Source: Tubiluchus corallicola (taxonomy: Eukaryota > Priapulida > Priapulimorpha > Priapulimorphida > Tubiluchidae). From it: a stretch of DNA of 64,000 nucleotides. The notes beneath the pieces were generated by a model. It was not told the DNA's origin. It searched no databases and worked only from the letters and a program-made list of their open reading frames with translations. Below are positions 23,901 to 36,100 of the stretch, one piece after another (the stretch's first letter is position 1; each line of letters opens with the position of its first letter). The position numbers and the translations under genes were made by a program. The stretch is from contig JAQGDQ010000091.1 of the NCBI GenBank assembly GCA_030141605.1, forward strand, positions 372,001-436,000. The letters run 5' to 3'.

Positions 23901-25950
23901 TTACGCAAGTACAATTAGATTTTACTATGTGATTGTACAACACGTGTAGCACAAAGTACGTCATGGAGTTTTTCTATCAGTATTTCCTTCTTGCACAGGT
24001 ACAATATGATTGCTTTTCTGTTGGAATGGCCATAACATGATGCACTCTAGGTAATAATGAGGAGGCTGCTTTTTCACACTGACGTTACGTCATTTACATG
24101 ATTAATTAATTGCTGGTCATTTTCGTCACTTAGAAAAATAGTTTTTTATTTGTCTACCCTTTTCTAATTTAGTGAAAAAACGCTTTTTCATTTTAAGCAT
24201 GGATTAGTTATGTGGTTCTGCATCCATTCTGTATGAAACACAACTAGAATGGAAGTACGAATGTCATTTAACCTTTTTTCAGTTAGCGGTATCAAAATGA
24301 AAATCACGAGAAGTGTTTACTGCTGTCACAGAAATCCATTTTTTCGTAAAAAAATCAGAATGCGCATCGTTAGGGCAGATCAATGTGTACACCAGAATAA
24401 AAGAAACCCCAACTATGTAATACTGCGTAGGGCAGATCATTTTATGGGGCCGCATTGATTAAATGAAAAATTAGGCTTCGTTACATCTGTGCAATGAGTA
24501 TCTTCTGTAGTATCTTTATACAAAATTTCAGTTTCCTACAATGAAAACTGTGCCCTGTGATAGCTTTCACTTATAAATGTGACAACATCACCAGCAACAA
24601 CATGACCGAGCTTTAAGTATTCCGCACTTTTTTACCGGATCCAAAAACACAACATTTCTGTAACAGACAGCTGTGAATGAAACAATCATGCAAAATGAAA
24701 GTTTGCAAATTGAAATGCTGCTTACCTATTGTCGTAAACGATCTTGCAAGTACATAAAACATGACTTAGGCTATATCACAGATTGCTTAGAACAAAATTG
24801 GCATTATATAAATGCCTAAGAAAATTTCATCAAAACAACTGACCATTGTTTTACTTTCACATTACCCAAAATTTATTTAACATTCTATAAAATGTCTAGG
24901 AACAGTATTTCGTAGCAACAGAATTACATGTTTTGCTTAATAAAACATTTGCATTGTTATATATATATATGTAATGCCTAGGAAAAGTGTAGAAGAAATT
25001 ATTTTAGACACTTTACCTGGTTTGATTTGGCACCAGGCATTTTATAGAATACCCTGTTTCACACATTTCTTATAATATACACGCTGTTAAAAAGCCCAAC
25101 ATTTAAACTACAAAATTAGTTTATTGAAGCACTGAAGTTTAATGACTTTGTATCTCATTTGAAACCTTAAAAAATATTTCAAATTGCCATAAATTATGTA
25201 ATTACTAACATTACACGAAAGGCTAATAGTCACATTTAATTTTCGGGTTTTAGAGGTTTGAAGTAAACAAAATAGTATTTCTGTTACCAAGAGCTGAGAT
25301 CATAAAATCACGCATCGATCTGAATGTTGGGGTGAAGCGATTTTTTAATGTTCCTAAATAGACAGAGGAAGAATTTAACACGGAACGTCATTGCTAAAAT
25401 ATATGATAGCTATTTTTTTAAAGTCATTTTTGATAAATTGACAATGTTCTAAAATTTTGTTAAATTGTAAGTTTTATTTGCATAGGTAAACGTATAAAAC
25501 GTTTAATGCATTATTCCAAAACCCGAAATGTAACGTTTAATACCGCTTTAAGTTATGAGTGTTATTACAGGTTTGCAATCACCTTTCTCTTATTAATTCA
25601 CTTTTGATTAGTTTTTTGGGTCATATTCAAAATGAAACGCTACATTCTTAAATATTAATAAATAAATTTAGCAAATCTTACATAATCAACTAATAATCAA
25701 TTAAATTAAAAATCTGCACATGTATCTGAGTAATGAATGATGATGATGATGATGCTAACTGATGAAGATGATGGTGGTTATAATGAATGAGTGAAGTAAT
25801 TAACCATCGTGCCATCTATCCACTAAAAGTCTCTATCTTTTTACCTTTAATTCAGATGTACTAAGTGTTTAATGTTTAATCCGTACTGCAATTCTCATAT
25901 ATGTACTCACCATAGACAGCGACACACAATAAACCTATGAGCACCTTCAT
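20180..25950 (-). CDS. CDA-like: Chitin deacetylase-like secreted protein (peritrophin-A + LDLa remnant + CE4 domain)
   Basis: Five exons join in phase (25950-25911, 23165-23018, 22670-22537, 21962-21566, 20984-20180) to give 507 residues from ATG to TAG. Residues 1 to about 18 are a signal peptide. Residues 33-89 are a peritrophin-A (CBM14) chitin-binding domain: C33, C49, C55, C65, C78 and C89 have the spacing of the family. A proline-rich linker follows, then half an LDLa repeat (C110, C117, C123, C132, with DGSDE). A carbohydrate-esterase-4 deacetylase domain runs from about 150 to 490. Family members deacetylate chitin in cuticle or gut lining, outside the cell. Oddities: the usual TFDD motif reads GWDE (170-173), the HSxxH motif reads HSISK (237-241), and the RxPY-type motif reads RAAY. 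Catalysis is therefore doubtful. The first two LDLa cysteines are missing. Family assignment is firm; activity is not. Confidence 0.94.
21566..21962 (-). CDS. CDA-like: CDA-like gene, exon 4 (LDLa remnant, start of deacetylase domain)
   Basis: Acceptor TTTCTGTAG|CATCG, donor ATTAG|GTAAGC; phase 1 in, phase 2 out. It encodes the four C-terminal cysteines of an LDLa repeat, the family's cysteine pair before the esterase domain (PDCRCSD), the GWDEAV substitute for the TFDDAV motif, the conserved NPNGCP...ATFF block, and AAHSI at the end. Confidence 0.93.
22258..22325 (-). repeat. tRNA-Gly-like SINE head or tRNA pseudogene
   Basis: On the minus strand the segment contains an A-box-like TAGCGGTTTATGA, then GCTTGCCTCCAAGCAG resembling the tRNA-Gly(TCC) anticodon arm, then a perfect B box GGTTCAAATCC (22278-22268). 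The acceptor ends do not pair well, so it is a pseudogene or the 5' head of a tRNA-derived SINE rather than a working tRNA. It lies in intron 3 of the CDA-like gene, same strand. Confidence 0.6.
22537..22670 (-). CDS. CDA-like: CDA-like gene, exon 3 (second half of chitin-binding domain, proline linker)
   Basis: Acceptor GCATTATAG|ATTTTG, donor CCCAG|GTAGGT; phase 2 in, phase 1 out. It supplies C65, C78 and C89 of the chitin-binding domain and a linker with five consecutive prolines. Confidence 0.9.
23018..23165 (-). CDS. CDA-like: CDA-like gene, exon 2 (first half of chitin-binding domain)
   Basis: Acceptor ...GTAATAG|TGGCAG, donor ATTAC|GTACGT; phase 1 in, phase 2 out. It encodes the end of the signal peptide and C33, C49 and C55 of the peritrophin-A domain, including the FYICDHGW segment. 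Joining to exon 3 recreates the expected cysteine-proline (FCPG). Confidence 0.9.
23655..25060 (+). repeat. Copies of a dispersed CCTAGG-centred repeat (CDA-like intron 1)
   Basis: Short blocks of the form 'ATTATATAA..TGCCTAGGAAA' recur near 23665, 23840, 24810, 24885 and 24970, in both orientations. The stretch around 24950-25035 is matched with about 90% identity over some 65 bases, in reverse complement, by 45655-45735 in another gene's intron. Both share 'gcctaggaaa', 'gtgtagaagaaa' and 'attttagacacttta'. No coding capacity is visible. Outer limits are approximate. Confidence 0.6.
25911..25950 (-). CDS. CDA-like: CDA-like gene, exon 1 (signal peptide)
   Basis: Begins at the ATG and encodes the hydrophobic signal peptide core (MKVLIGLLCVAVY). 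It ends in phase 1 at a strong donor, ATG|GTGAGT. The start is supported by a TATA box and initiator just upstream. Confidence 0.88.
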
Positions 25951-25970
25951 TTTTCTCCTACTTGAAAGCA

Positions 25971-26006
25971 GACTGACATTACAACGCTTAATTTTACCTT
26001 TATATA
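25971..26006 (-). promoter_or_regulatory. Core promoter of the CDA-like gene: TATA box and initiator
   Basis: On the minus strand TATATAAA occupies 26006-25999. A TCAGT initiator follows, with its A at 25974, 32 bases downstream of the first T of the TATA box, which is the standard spacing. Transcription from that A would give a 24-base 5' leader before the ATG at 25950. TCAGT is the arthropod-type initiator. The start site is inferred, not observed. Confidence 0.7.
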
Positions 26007-29000
26007 GGTAACCAGGCTATCAACGATCTATATCCACTTTCCTTTTCATTCTTCTTGTTACCTTGGAGAGCCCGGAGAGACCGATGCGCGCGCAACTGTT
26101 TGCTGCTTCTCTTTTTGCAATCATGCTCAATTACAATTATTTTTACATGTGAATGAACTTCGGCGACGCGCCGTTGATGTTGACGATGTTAAGGAAGTAA
26201 AAGAGGTCAGTGAAAGTAAATCACCTCCCAGCCCCTCAAACAGAATCGATATTTTTTCATCGCTGTTACAGAAATGGTCGATTGTATTGTTGCGATACTT
26301 TTTCTTTCTTATTTTTCTAACCGTTTACAAATTTCTGCCTCACACATTCTTGCCTGGCGCTTGAAACCTCTTTAAAAAATATAGGCCTATAGGTCAGACA
26401 GAATCTCTGGCCAAATCAAGCCAGGAAAAATACTTAGGCGCGTAGGTAGTACACTATTATTATGAACAAAGGGGTTTAAAACCGAACTAAACTGCAATAG
26501 TATTCAAATGTTTTGACGTTTGACACACTTTTTACATTAGTCCAAGTGGAGCTATAACTCTCATCATGGGGGAAAATGTTGAGAAAGTCCACCTCCGAAA
26601 CATTGATAATCGTTCACTTCGTGCTCTAGTCATAATTTCAAACAATACCAGCGCCCTTGATCGGGTGTGAAATATATTAACCGTACTGAGGAGATTGTAT
26701 CTGTATAAGAATTCAAAACGCGTTTAAATTTTAATGCCAGAACAACGTGACGTTAACCAATTTTTAATGATTATCTTGACTTAGGCCTACTTAGGGCACA
26801 GACAAAATCACATAATATATTTATATATATATTGGAGTGCATAAATACACAAATAAATTCCAAAGCTATCATCTTAATTTAGTCCATGCACTGTTTGATG
26901 AAGTCGGAGAAAACTGATCCGCACAACCTTTATTGTTCTTTTGGAATTTAAATTTTTTACCCTCAGACTAAACGCAATCGGCTACTTCAGATTACAGTTC
27001 AAGAGTTTTAAACTATCTTTAGATAATCATCACAACAATGTTAAATGCAGTGCACTTTTGTTATAATTAGTTTGCCCTTTTAATAAACCCAATTTTGCGT
27101 AGTTTTCATGACACGGCCGCTTAAAGTTAAATTGTCCGTTTGGTTATTCGATTCGTGTAAGCGAAATGTACGTACGCGAAATTATTTCGAAAAAGAATCA
27201 CTGAAATACTTACTGTGGTTATTAACACAGTTTGACGCCCGATAATTGGGGATCCAGAGCACAACGGCAGGACTTAGTTAACTTAAAGGGCTGTGATTTA
27301 ATTATAGAATCAAGTATAAGCTCAAATGTTAGACAGGCGAAATTGTCCCACTGCTGGTCTGCTTCCCTCCCTTGACCACAATAAATTAGCCCTTGCTCAC
27401 TAACCTTTAGCCATTGAAGTCTCACTATTGGTCCTCAAAGTTCACTGATACCTTAATTCTGATATTTCGTGTTGTTTTCTCACATTTTTGTAAAATGTGG
27501 TATTTTAATCCGCAAACATTATTACAGTGCTTTCATAATATGCCAAATTATCATCATTATCATCAACATCGATCACACTAATTAATAACAGTTTCATCAT
27601 TACTGACAACTACTTTTGTCATTTTTATCAATGGTAGCTGCTGCCGCTACCACACCACTAGCAGCAGCAGCAGCAGCAGCAGCAGCTTTGTTATCATCAG
27701 TATCATCATCATCTTCTTCATCATCGTCATCGTCGTCATCGTCGTCGTGGTCGTCGTCGTCGTCATTATCATCATCATTATCATCATCATCTTTGCCATC
27801 GTCATCTTTGTTGTCTTCTTTGCCGAGATTTGTGTTGTGTGAGCCCAGGGTTAATTGATGAGTTCAATGTGTTGCGTCATCCGCCCACGCGAACCGAGAT
27901 ATATACGTTGCTGTGTCTTACAGGTCGAATTTTGGCATGTCGCACAAATTGATAATTTTATGCTTCTTATTATACTTGTTGTAATTTTAAATGATTAACT
28001 ACACGCGATGTATCCGTTTGGTTGATTTTAGCATTTTAATTAGCATTACATATATATTTTTAATGTCTCCTAGGGTTCAAAGTATTTTATTATAGATGCA
28101 CGATAGCAAAGTCTTTTTACCAATTTAGCTAATTTACTATTTATTATTTTATATCAATAGATTAGCTTTGTGATACAAGTGGGCTTAATGCTCTTAGGAG
28201 CTATGTGTTTACGTTTATATAAAATCCAACTTTAAATAAAGCTTGATTTGATTTAATTTGATTTGTTATTAATTAATTAAAAGCTATTTCGTGGGTTGGT
28301 TTCGTGTTTAAAAAAGGGCCTAATTTATTCTGTCACTGCAATTTAACGCGTAATTACTAATTGTCACAGTAATTTTATATTAAAGATTTTCCTGGTTATA
28401 CTTAAGATCAGAAGCATCTTTTAAAATCTCAAGCAAAGTCCGTCAAACATTGCTTAGTTTTCTATACCATGAAAATTACGTTATGAAGTAACCAACACAT
28501 GTCCTGAGTTGATATCAGATTCTAACGCTTGCGAGTAAAACATCCAATTCTAGTCAAAAATTCAGGAGTAAAAGCAGGTTACTAAATCACCTTCTAGAAC
28601 TCGTTGGTTACATTCTTAACTCACATGACTGGTTAAACACCTCTTAAGATTCTTTTATCGCAACAACTGTCTGCCCAGGCTTATTTTCTTAAACAAACGA
28701 TAGCTTTGGTATGCGATGCGTGCAAAATCTTGCCGACTTTCTAACACGGAAATTTTGTTCTGCACTATTTTCTTAATCTACTCTTCTTTTAAATGTAAGC
28801 AACTGTACAATTGAAATGTCATGACAATAAAACAGAAGCCATAATATGAGGTTAATAAAGCAAAAGAAAAAGAGGCGAGTTTATTGTAACCTTTAAGAGT
28901 GTTACAGAAACGAATTTGAAATTGGATACACTCAACGTGGTGGTTATTATTTTTTCCGTAGTTAAGGACAAATGTATATTCTGGATGTATACGCAGTACA

Positions 29001-29240
29001 GTCAAAATGATACTTGCGATTGCATAAGTTACGTGGGCAGTCCGAAAAAAACTTGTAGTAAAGTAATTAAAAGGCAAAAGATCATGTTTAACATATTGAG
29101 GCATCTAATCACTCCTTGAAAAAATACGACTTTTTTTCGTATTGCAAAAATAATTTAGTGAATGGCCAAATGATTTGGTTGTCAGGCTTAGCATGAGTTA
29201 TTTACAGGCGGAGTGATCTGTAAGCAAGCTAAGTAAATTT
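26007..29240. other. Upstream flank of the CDA-like gene, no gene seen
   Basis: AT-rich. It contains a probable retroelement tail near 26560-26660 ('cctccgaaacattgat'), a (CAG)-type run at 27661-27686 and a degenerate (ATC/GTC)n tract at 27690-27822. No open frame is convincing. Confidence 0.45.
27659..27822 (+). repeat. (AGC)n followed by (TCA/TCG)n
   Basis: Nine AGC units to 27686, then mixed tca, tcg and tct triplets. It opens an Ala/Ser frame that is an artefact. Confidence 0.92.
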
Positions 29241-29530
29241 TTTAGCTGACAGACTGATCAAATGGATGGCCTGACAAACTGTCTGGCTGGCTGACTTATA
29301 GAAAGATGCACAATTAATCGATTGGTTATTAACTTCTACAAGTATTTAATTTTTCAGTCATTCAGCGTTTGTTTATTGGTTGTTGGTCACCATGGTGGGT
29401 TAGATTCATGGATTAATTATTGATTGATTGACTGCCTGACGACTGGCCGACGGGCCGACTGACTGATTGATTGACCGATTACTTGGCTATCGGTAAACAA
29501 AATTAATTTTTATTTGATTGATCGGCGATT
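29241..29530 (+). repeat. Eroded GACT/GATT tetranucleotide zone
   Basis: Decayed gact, gatt, ctga and ggct tetramers beside the intact array that follows, presumably older parts of the same repeat or of its complement. Confidence 0.55.
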
Positions 29531-29635
29531 GAGTATTTCATTCGTTTGTTGAATCAAAGTGTAAAACTTGTGGTTAAATCGAATTACTACTACACTTCAA
29601 AGCTTCGATTTAAAAGTTGAGAAAACTATTTCGTC

Positions 29636-30101
<466 letters not shown>

Positions 30102-30359
30102 TGCTAGCCAAATGATAAAATTTTAAGCTGATTTTTTGTTAGAATATGTCTAATACTTATTTTGCTTAATTGTACCTGACTAGCAACCAGAAGAATTACA
30201 TTTTGGTTCGCTTAGACTGACTTTTGTTTGAGACAATAAACTCAATTGTTGACATATTCTATGCTCCAATAACGCATGATTTATAGTTACTAGTTCTTGG
30301 CTTGTGTTTTTCATTGTCAGTTTTTAGTTTTTTACCTTTTCCGATAGCAATAAGCAGCT

Positions 30360-30560
30360 ATTATTATAATGATGATGATGGTGTTGTTGTTGTTGTTTTG
30401 TTGTTGTTGTCACTGTCGTTGTCGTTACGGTGGTGGTGTGTTGTTGTTGTTGTTGTTGTTGTTGTTGTGGTGGTGGTGGTGGTGGTGGTGATGGTGGTGG
30501 TGGAGTTGTTGGTGGTGGTAGTGATGGTGGTGGTGGTGGTGATGGTGATAATAAAAATCA
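30360..30560 (+). repeat. Compound (GTT)n/(GGT)n tract
   Basis: Mixed gatgatg, gttgtt and ggtggt triplets. Confidence 0.93.
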
Positions 30561-32162
30561 TCACTGACCGCCATTTGTGTACGATATACTGTGGTTGTAG
30601 GCGATGGGCAGTGTCTTTTTGCTGTGTCTCATCACTTTTTAGCTTTAACTTTAGCTTCGTGGCGGGTAATTTACAAGTACTTAATTACTGAAATCGGTTT
30701 TCTTTCCTGTGCTCGTTAAAAGTTTGATAACCACGGCATATCATTGCCATTTGCAAACTTTGAACTATAGACGTGTCACATAGTTATAACAGTGAAAATT
30801 AAGCTAACTTGAGGGTTAGAAGGATTAACCTTCCTCATCGTGATGTCGCACGTCTTTTCTTCCTAATACCCTCTGGAGCAAGAGATTGAATAGCAAAATA
30901 TGATTAAGACGAAGGTTAAAATAATTCAGGGGCAAGGATTAAAATTATGAGACATCGGTTAATTTGAAACGCATTCACCGCTGTTTATTTTTAAGTCACG
31001 TATCTAAGTCAAGAAGTAGTTTTAAAATGATGGATGAAACAACGCTTTACATTGGAACACCAGAAGGAATTCATTTTTCTAATCGTAAAACCAAATTAAT
31101 ATACCTGTACAATAATGGTATACCCCACGATTAATTAAGTTTTGAAAACAAAGCGGGAAACCGGGAAATGTGAAAAAAATGTAACACAGTCAGGATCGCT
31201 AAGACTACAATGTTTTCCAGCCATCAAGATTGTTCAAAGGTCATATCTTATAGTTGGCAAGCCAGTTCAGCATCTCAAATGTTAAATCACGCATCTCAGG
31301 GTGATTCTCACTAATTAGATCAATTTCAATTTTGATTAATGTTTAGCCTGAAATTCCTGTAGGTAATTAATTAATTGTTTCTAAGCTTAACATCAAAATT
31401 AGCATTAATGATGGAAGAAAGATTTCCATATAGAGTAAGTGTCACCTTTTTACTAAACATGATAAACCTGGAAATACATCTCTTACATCTTTGTAAGTTG
31501 TCTCTTGTGTTAAAATCTGTTTTTAATATGTGGTGTTTTATTTAACTCAGTTTTATTGTAATCATTAACTTGTCAGCAAGTATTTTATATATGTAAGTTG
31601 TAATGATGTAAAATGTTTAAATAAAATAAAAAACTCTCCATTTTTTAAAACGAACTTTAATCGAATCATATTGTTTGTCATGTGGCCAAAACTAGTGAGA
31701 TATCAGTATAATAGCAACGTATAACTACTGGTAAAATGAGCTATTGAAGATTCATTGATAGCATAATAATAATTTCAACGGCGTTGGTTCTAAGAGATGA
31801 CAATCTAGAGAAAAATTGCCGCGCCTAGGCCCTAGGCGTACATAACAGAAACATTTACCAGTTGGTTGAGCAACAACTAGTTACAGAAAACTGATTTAGT
31901 TTTTGTAGCAAATTGAAAAGAATTTCAAATTTAGGTGTAACTGAGAAATTTTCCGTCCTTCGAGGTACGTTAATACATACGCGTACGCGAACACAGTTGC
32001 GCGTCCTTCGCTGGCGATTTGAGTCAGTGAAGATGGGAGCAGGTTAAATAGGTTAAACTAAAAGCCAATAAATTGCTAGGATCATCGCCATAATCTCTCC
32101 CTGATGTTTTGCCCATAGTAACCGATCCGTATTAAGGCACTTCAAACTCGCTAATAAGGGAA

Positions 32163-32211
32163 GTTCGTGTCTGAGAAGAAGAAATACGCGTTCGTGTCTG
32201 AGAAGAAGAAA
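32163..32211 (+). repeat. Short tandem duplication, 27-bp period
   Basis: 'gttcgtgtctgagaagaaga' occurs at 32163 and again at 32190, identical over 22 bases. Confidence 0.9.
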
Positions 32212-33079
32212 GATTAATTTTATCGATCTAATAGTTTAATACTTTCAGATCGAATTATTGTCATTTCAGATTTGATGTATACGTTTGACATACTACAGTT
32301 ATTAGCCAGAACATAACTTATTCTAAATCTTCACTTTTATTTAGAAAATGCAAACATGCGTTTTTTCCTTTTTATTGCGAAACTTAGACCGTATACATCG
32401 GCATTTTAAGTTGTTTCGAGGAAAACTTTGCCTTATCTAAGCAAAATAAATATTATAGATAATGTAAAAAGTAAGAGTAAAGTTGAACGTTGTTTTGACG
32501 GCCTTGTATAAACGCCTAACCTGAAGCGAAAGGAACAATTTAGCTAAACGCATACACAAGGAGTCTACTAAAATTACTCTGACAAAAGGCTGAGTTCTTT
32601 ATATTAATGGCGGGGTGTAAGTTTCACAACCCATAATTTCCTTGAATTGCCAATTATTTCAATCAGCGCATATTAAGGTTAGATGTATGATCTGATAGTG
32701 GAAAATTATTCAGGTCTAACAGATGCAGACCAGAATGTGAATAACATTATATAAAAAACTTAATTATACGTAATGAACAGCTCGAATAGGCTTGAATAAT
32801 AAAATTAATTGGTTTTTGATTGTATCTAGTTCTAAGGAATGTCGTCTTTAATTTACCATTATACACGGATGTATATAGTGTTAAAAAATTTATGATAATG
32901 GGGCTGTCTAGAGCTAATAAGATTAGATAAAATACCTTTTTAAACGTTTTAGCGTAAATGTGGGCTTAAAGTTAACACTCGGGGCAATAATTAATGGCTG
33001 CTCATAGGATTGTATATGTAGGTACGAGTGCTGAGCTTTTAATCACAACACCGTTTATAAAAAAGCAGTTATAAATTTG

Positions 33080-33170
33080 ATTGTAGCTATAATTATAAAT
33101 ATAAATTATAATTATAATTTTAAATATAATTATAATATATAATTACGTTATAATTATAAATTACATTTAA
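33080..33170. repeat. AT-only palindromic stretch
   Basis: Repeated 'ataattata' and its complement form overlapping palindromes with almost no G or C; likely cruciform-prone DNA. Confidence 0.6.
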
Positions 33171-36100
33171 AATAAGGTGTGATGTATTATCATTGTTATC
33201 GGAGAAAAACAGGTTAGCGCCTAATGCATTCATTAAAGTAATAACAATTAATATCGGTTCTCTGTTTTTAACTGTTTCAACAATTAGTCATGCAATGGTT
33301 AGCTCCTATACTTTTGTTTTACGAAAACAATATCAACAATAACTATTGCAGTTAAAAAGGTATAAAAGTTTAGTCTTGAATAAAAACTAATTAGTGACAT
33401 TAAATTTAAAACAATTAATCAAGAATCATACTAGTAAAAGATTACATACCGTTACATGCATTCTTAAAGTCTATATTACTCATAGTCAACTATTTTCAGA
33501 CGTTACCAAGGGACGTTTAGAAATATGACGAGGACAAGGTTTTGCAGTATCACCAATATTAGAGTATGGTGTAAATAGCAATTTGAATGTCATACATAAT
33601 TTTGGTTATAATTCTTATATTATATCATGAATTGACATGTTACATTTTTCCTGGAAAGATCATGCTTTGTAGGTTTATCGATAATGTGGCCAGGTTGTAT
33701 ATTCACTAAGACGCATTAAACAGGCAAAACCTATTCAGATAACTTATCTGTGTTTGTTGAGAAGAAGGTAAAAATAGGTGTGTCGCTTAAGTGTAGGAGT
33801 AAAAAACAAGTTGAGTTTTGTTGAAGCAAGTGATTGACAAAAGCTAAACTCAGTGTGAAGGCAAAAATCTTTAAGCGAAGTTGTAACGCCTAGAGTACCC
33901 TAACTACCATTATTTAGCGTGTATCATTGAAGAGCATTATAAATGTGTCGTTGAGAATTGTAATAGACTTGATATTATGTGCTGTCTATGAAAATCGCTA
34001 AAAAGATATACCTTTTTGTCATCTTGCCAGTGTACTAAGCAGTGTGGGGTAAAATAAATATCCTTAAAATATCTCGTGGGCGAATTTAGGTAAAATGGAT
34101 GAAGAAAAGTTGCGCCCAAGAGCTAAATGTAAAAACTAAACAAGTCTATAATTTGTAAATAAGTTTGGAAATATGCTGTATGTATGCCGCTGATCTAGTA
34201 GTATAACAGCATGTCTGATAGTGCAACAGCATGTCAAAAATACGAAAAAACGCCTAACTACAAAAAATAAATTAAATGGGCAAAAAACTGAGGGACATTC
34301 TTGATAGTGTGCCAGCTCCGGTTGCGCCGCATTCGTCTTGTTGTGTAGATACACCTTTGAATGCTGCAGTCCGGGTCGCAGTGTGCAGAAACTTATTAAT
34401 GAAAAAACCTAAAAGTCAAACAGAATCAACCACAATAATTGGAAATTTGTATAAGCATGTGCACTGAAACTGTGTGACAAAGCGATTAATTACATCTTTA
34501 TAAAAAAGTTTGCATTTCTGAACATTTCATTCTCTTTACAAAACAATTTTTCATTATTGGTACGTAGTTGCGTAAATGATTTGCCTTGTGTTCAGTTATG
34601 GTGTTACATGCTTTTTAATTGGTCTTTTTTATATAATTGAATAACTTAACAATAAAAACTGTTATTATTGTTATTATTAAATACCCTAGAAATTCACCAA
34701 ATAAAAAATTGCTAAATAATAATATCAGTAATATCAAGCACAAGATTTTTTAACAAAATACAGACTCGTCAAACCACCTAATTTCTTCTAGTTGTTTTCT
34801 CTGTTATTTGGACCCTACACCGAGCCTACATAAATGCTGAAGCAAATAGTCAACTATGTAATAGTCATAATCAATCCATTAAAACCCTTGGACGCTGACC
34901 TATTTCCAGGTCTGTAGCAACATGATGGAAGGGACTAATATTGACCAGTTTTTGAGCCTCAAGTATAAGCACTTCAATGACGGTATTTCTGCCGTTTCCG
35001 TTATAGCTATTGCTTTCTACATGAATATTCAAATTCACGTTACCGATTCTACGCATGTTTCTAATGTTTACGCAAAAAATATTTTTTTACTGCAAAACAG
35101 TTAAAATATCCGATATTTAAAATCTTTTAATATGGGAAACCCAAACTAGACCACTTAACCTCAATTACGCTGCAAGAGGATCATAATCACACTAAGAGCG
35201 AACCGAGCACAAGCTTTTCTAGCTAGTTTTAATGTGATAGCGTGGACAAGCTAAATCGGACGGAGGTAGCGCATGTCTTAAATTGACTTAATCTGCAAAT
35301 TAGCAATAAAAGCCTTTGTTGGTTTCTATTCAACTGACCCATCTACTCATTTGATAATAGTTGTGCTGACATGCGATCATTTGTGAAGTATCACTATAAC
35401 ATTAAATTGTTACTCTAAAATTATGATTAATATTTAAACGGCTTTTCACTAAAATTAACAACCACTCTTTTAACAAATTTCGTTGAACAAATTTGCAATT
35501 TGAAATAAACTCTTTATATTTATTTCAATAACAATGATGCCATGGGTAATGATGAAACGGATTGTTGACCACAAAAGAAATGGAATCATTTAGCCCTTAA
35601 AGGCAGTAGACTGTTTATTATTAAAATGTAGGGCGTTAGGTAAACACTTCGCGGATGAAAACATTTTATTTGATTGATTAAAAAGATCACAGAAATCTCA
35701 TTTATATGTACGTGCTAAATTGTTTTTGAACTTTTAATATATATTGAAGCAAGCTTCTTGGCTTAGTGTATACGAAAAGTTAGTATCATTCTGTGCTGTA
35801 GTAGGATAATTATACGGTACAGTAAACAAATAGACTGAAAGGGTTGAGCTCGTACTTTTTTGGAAAACGAAAGTGTAAATAAATTTTCCAGCATGCAACC
35901 GCATTATTGTAATATTGAAGAATTTAATTCACTTGAAAAGATAATTAATTTATTTGCCTAGTTGCGATGCATTGTAAAAGGCATAGGAATTTATAGTGCA
36001 TTGAGCGTTGCTATCATTTCGGCTGCGAATTACCCATCGCTTACACAAATATTTTCAGTAATACGCAAACAAACAGACGTCAATGCGTCACTTAATGCCA

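Noticed and set aside
26149-26364. 71-codon frame upstream of the CDA-like promoter with a possible donor at AAAGAG|GTCAGT
   Set aside because: No partner exon found, and the second half becomes low-complexity hydrophobic sequence.
34261-34467. 63-codon frame starting MGKKLRDILDSVPAP
   Set aside because: Locally G+C-richer and protein-like, but no splice partner or family; left as a possible repeat fragment.
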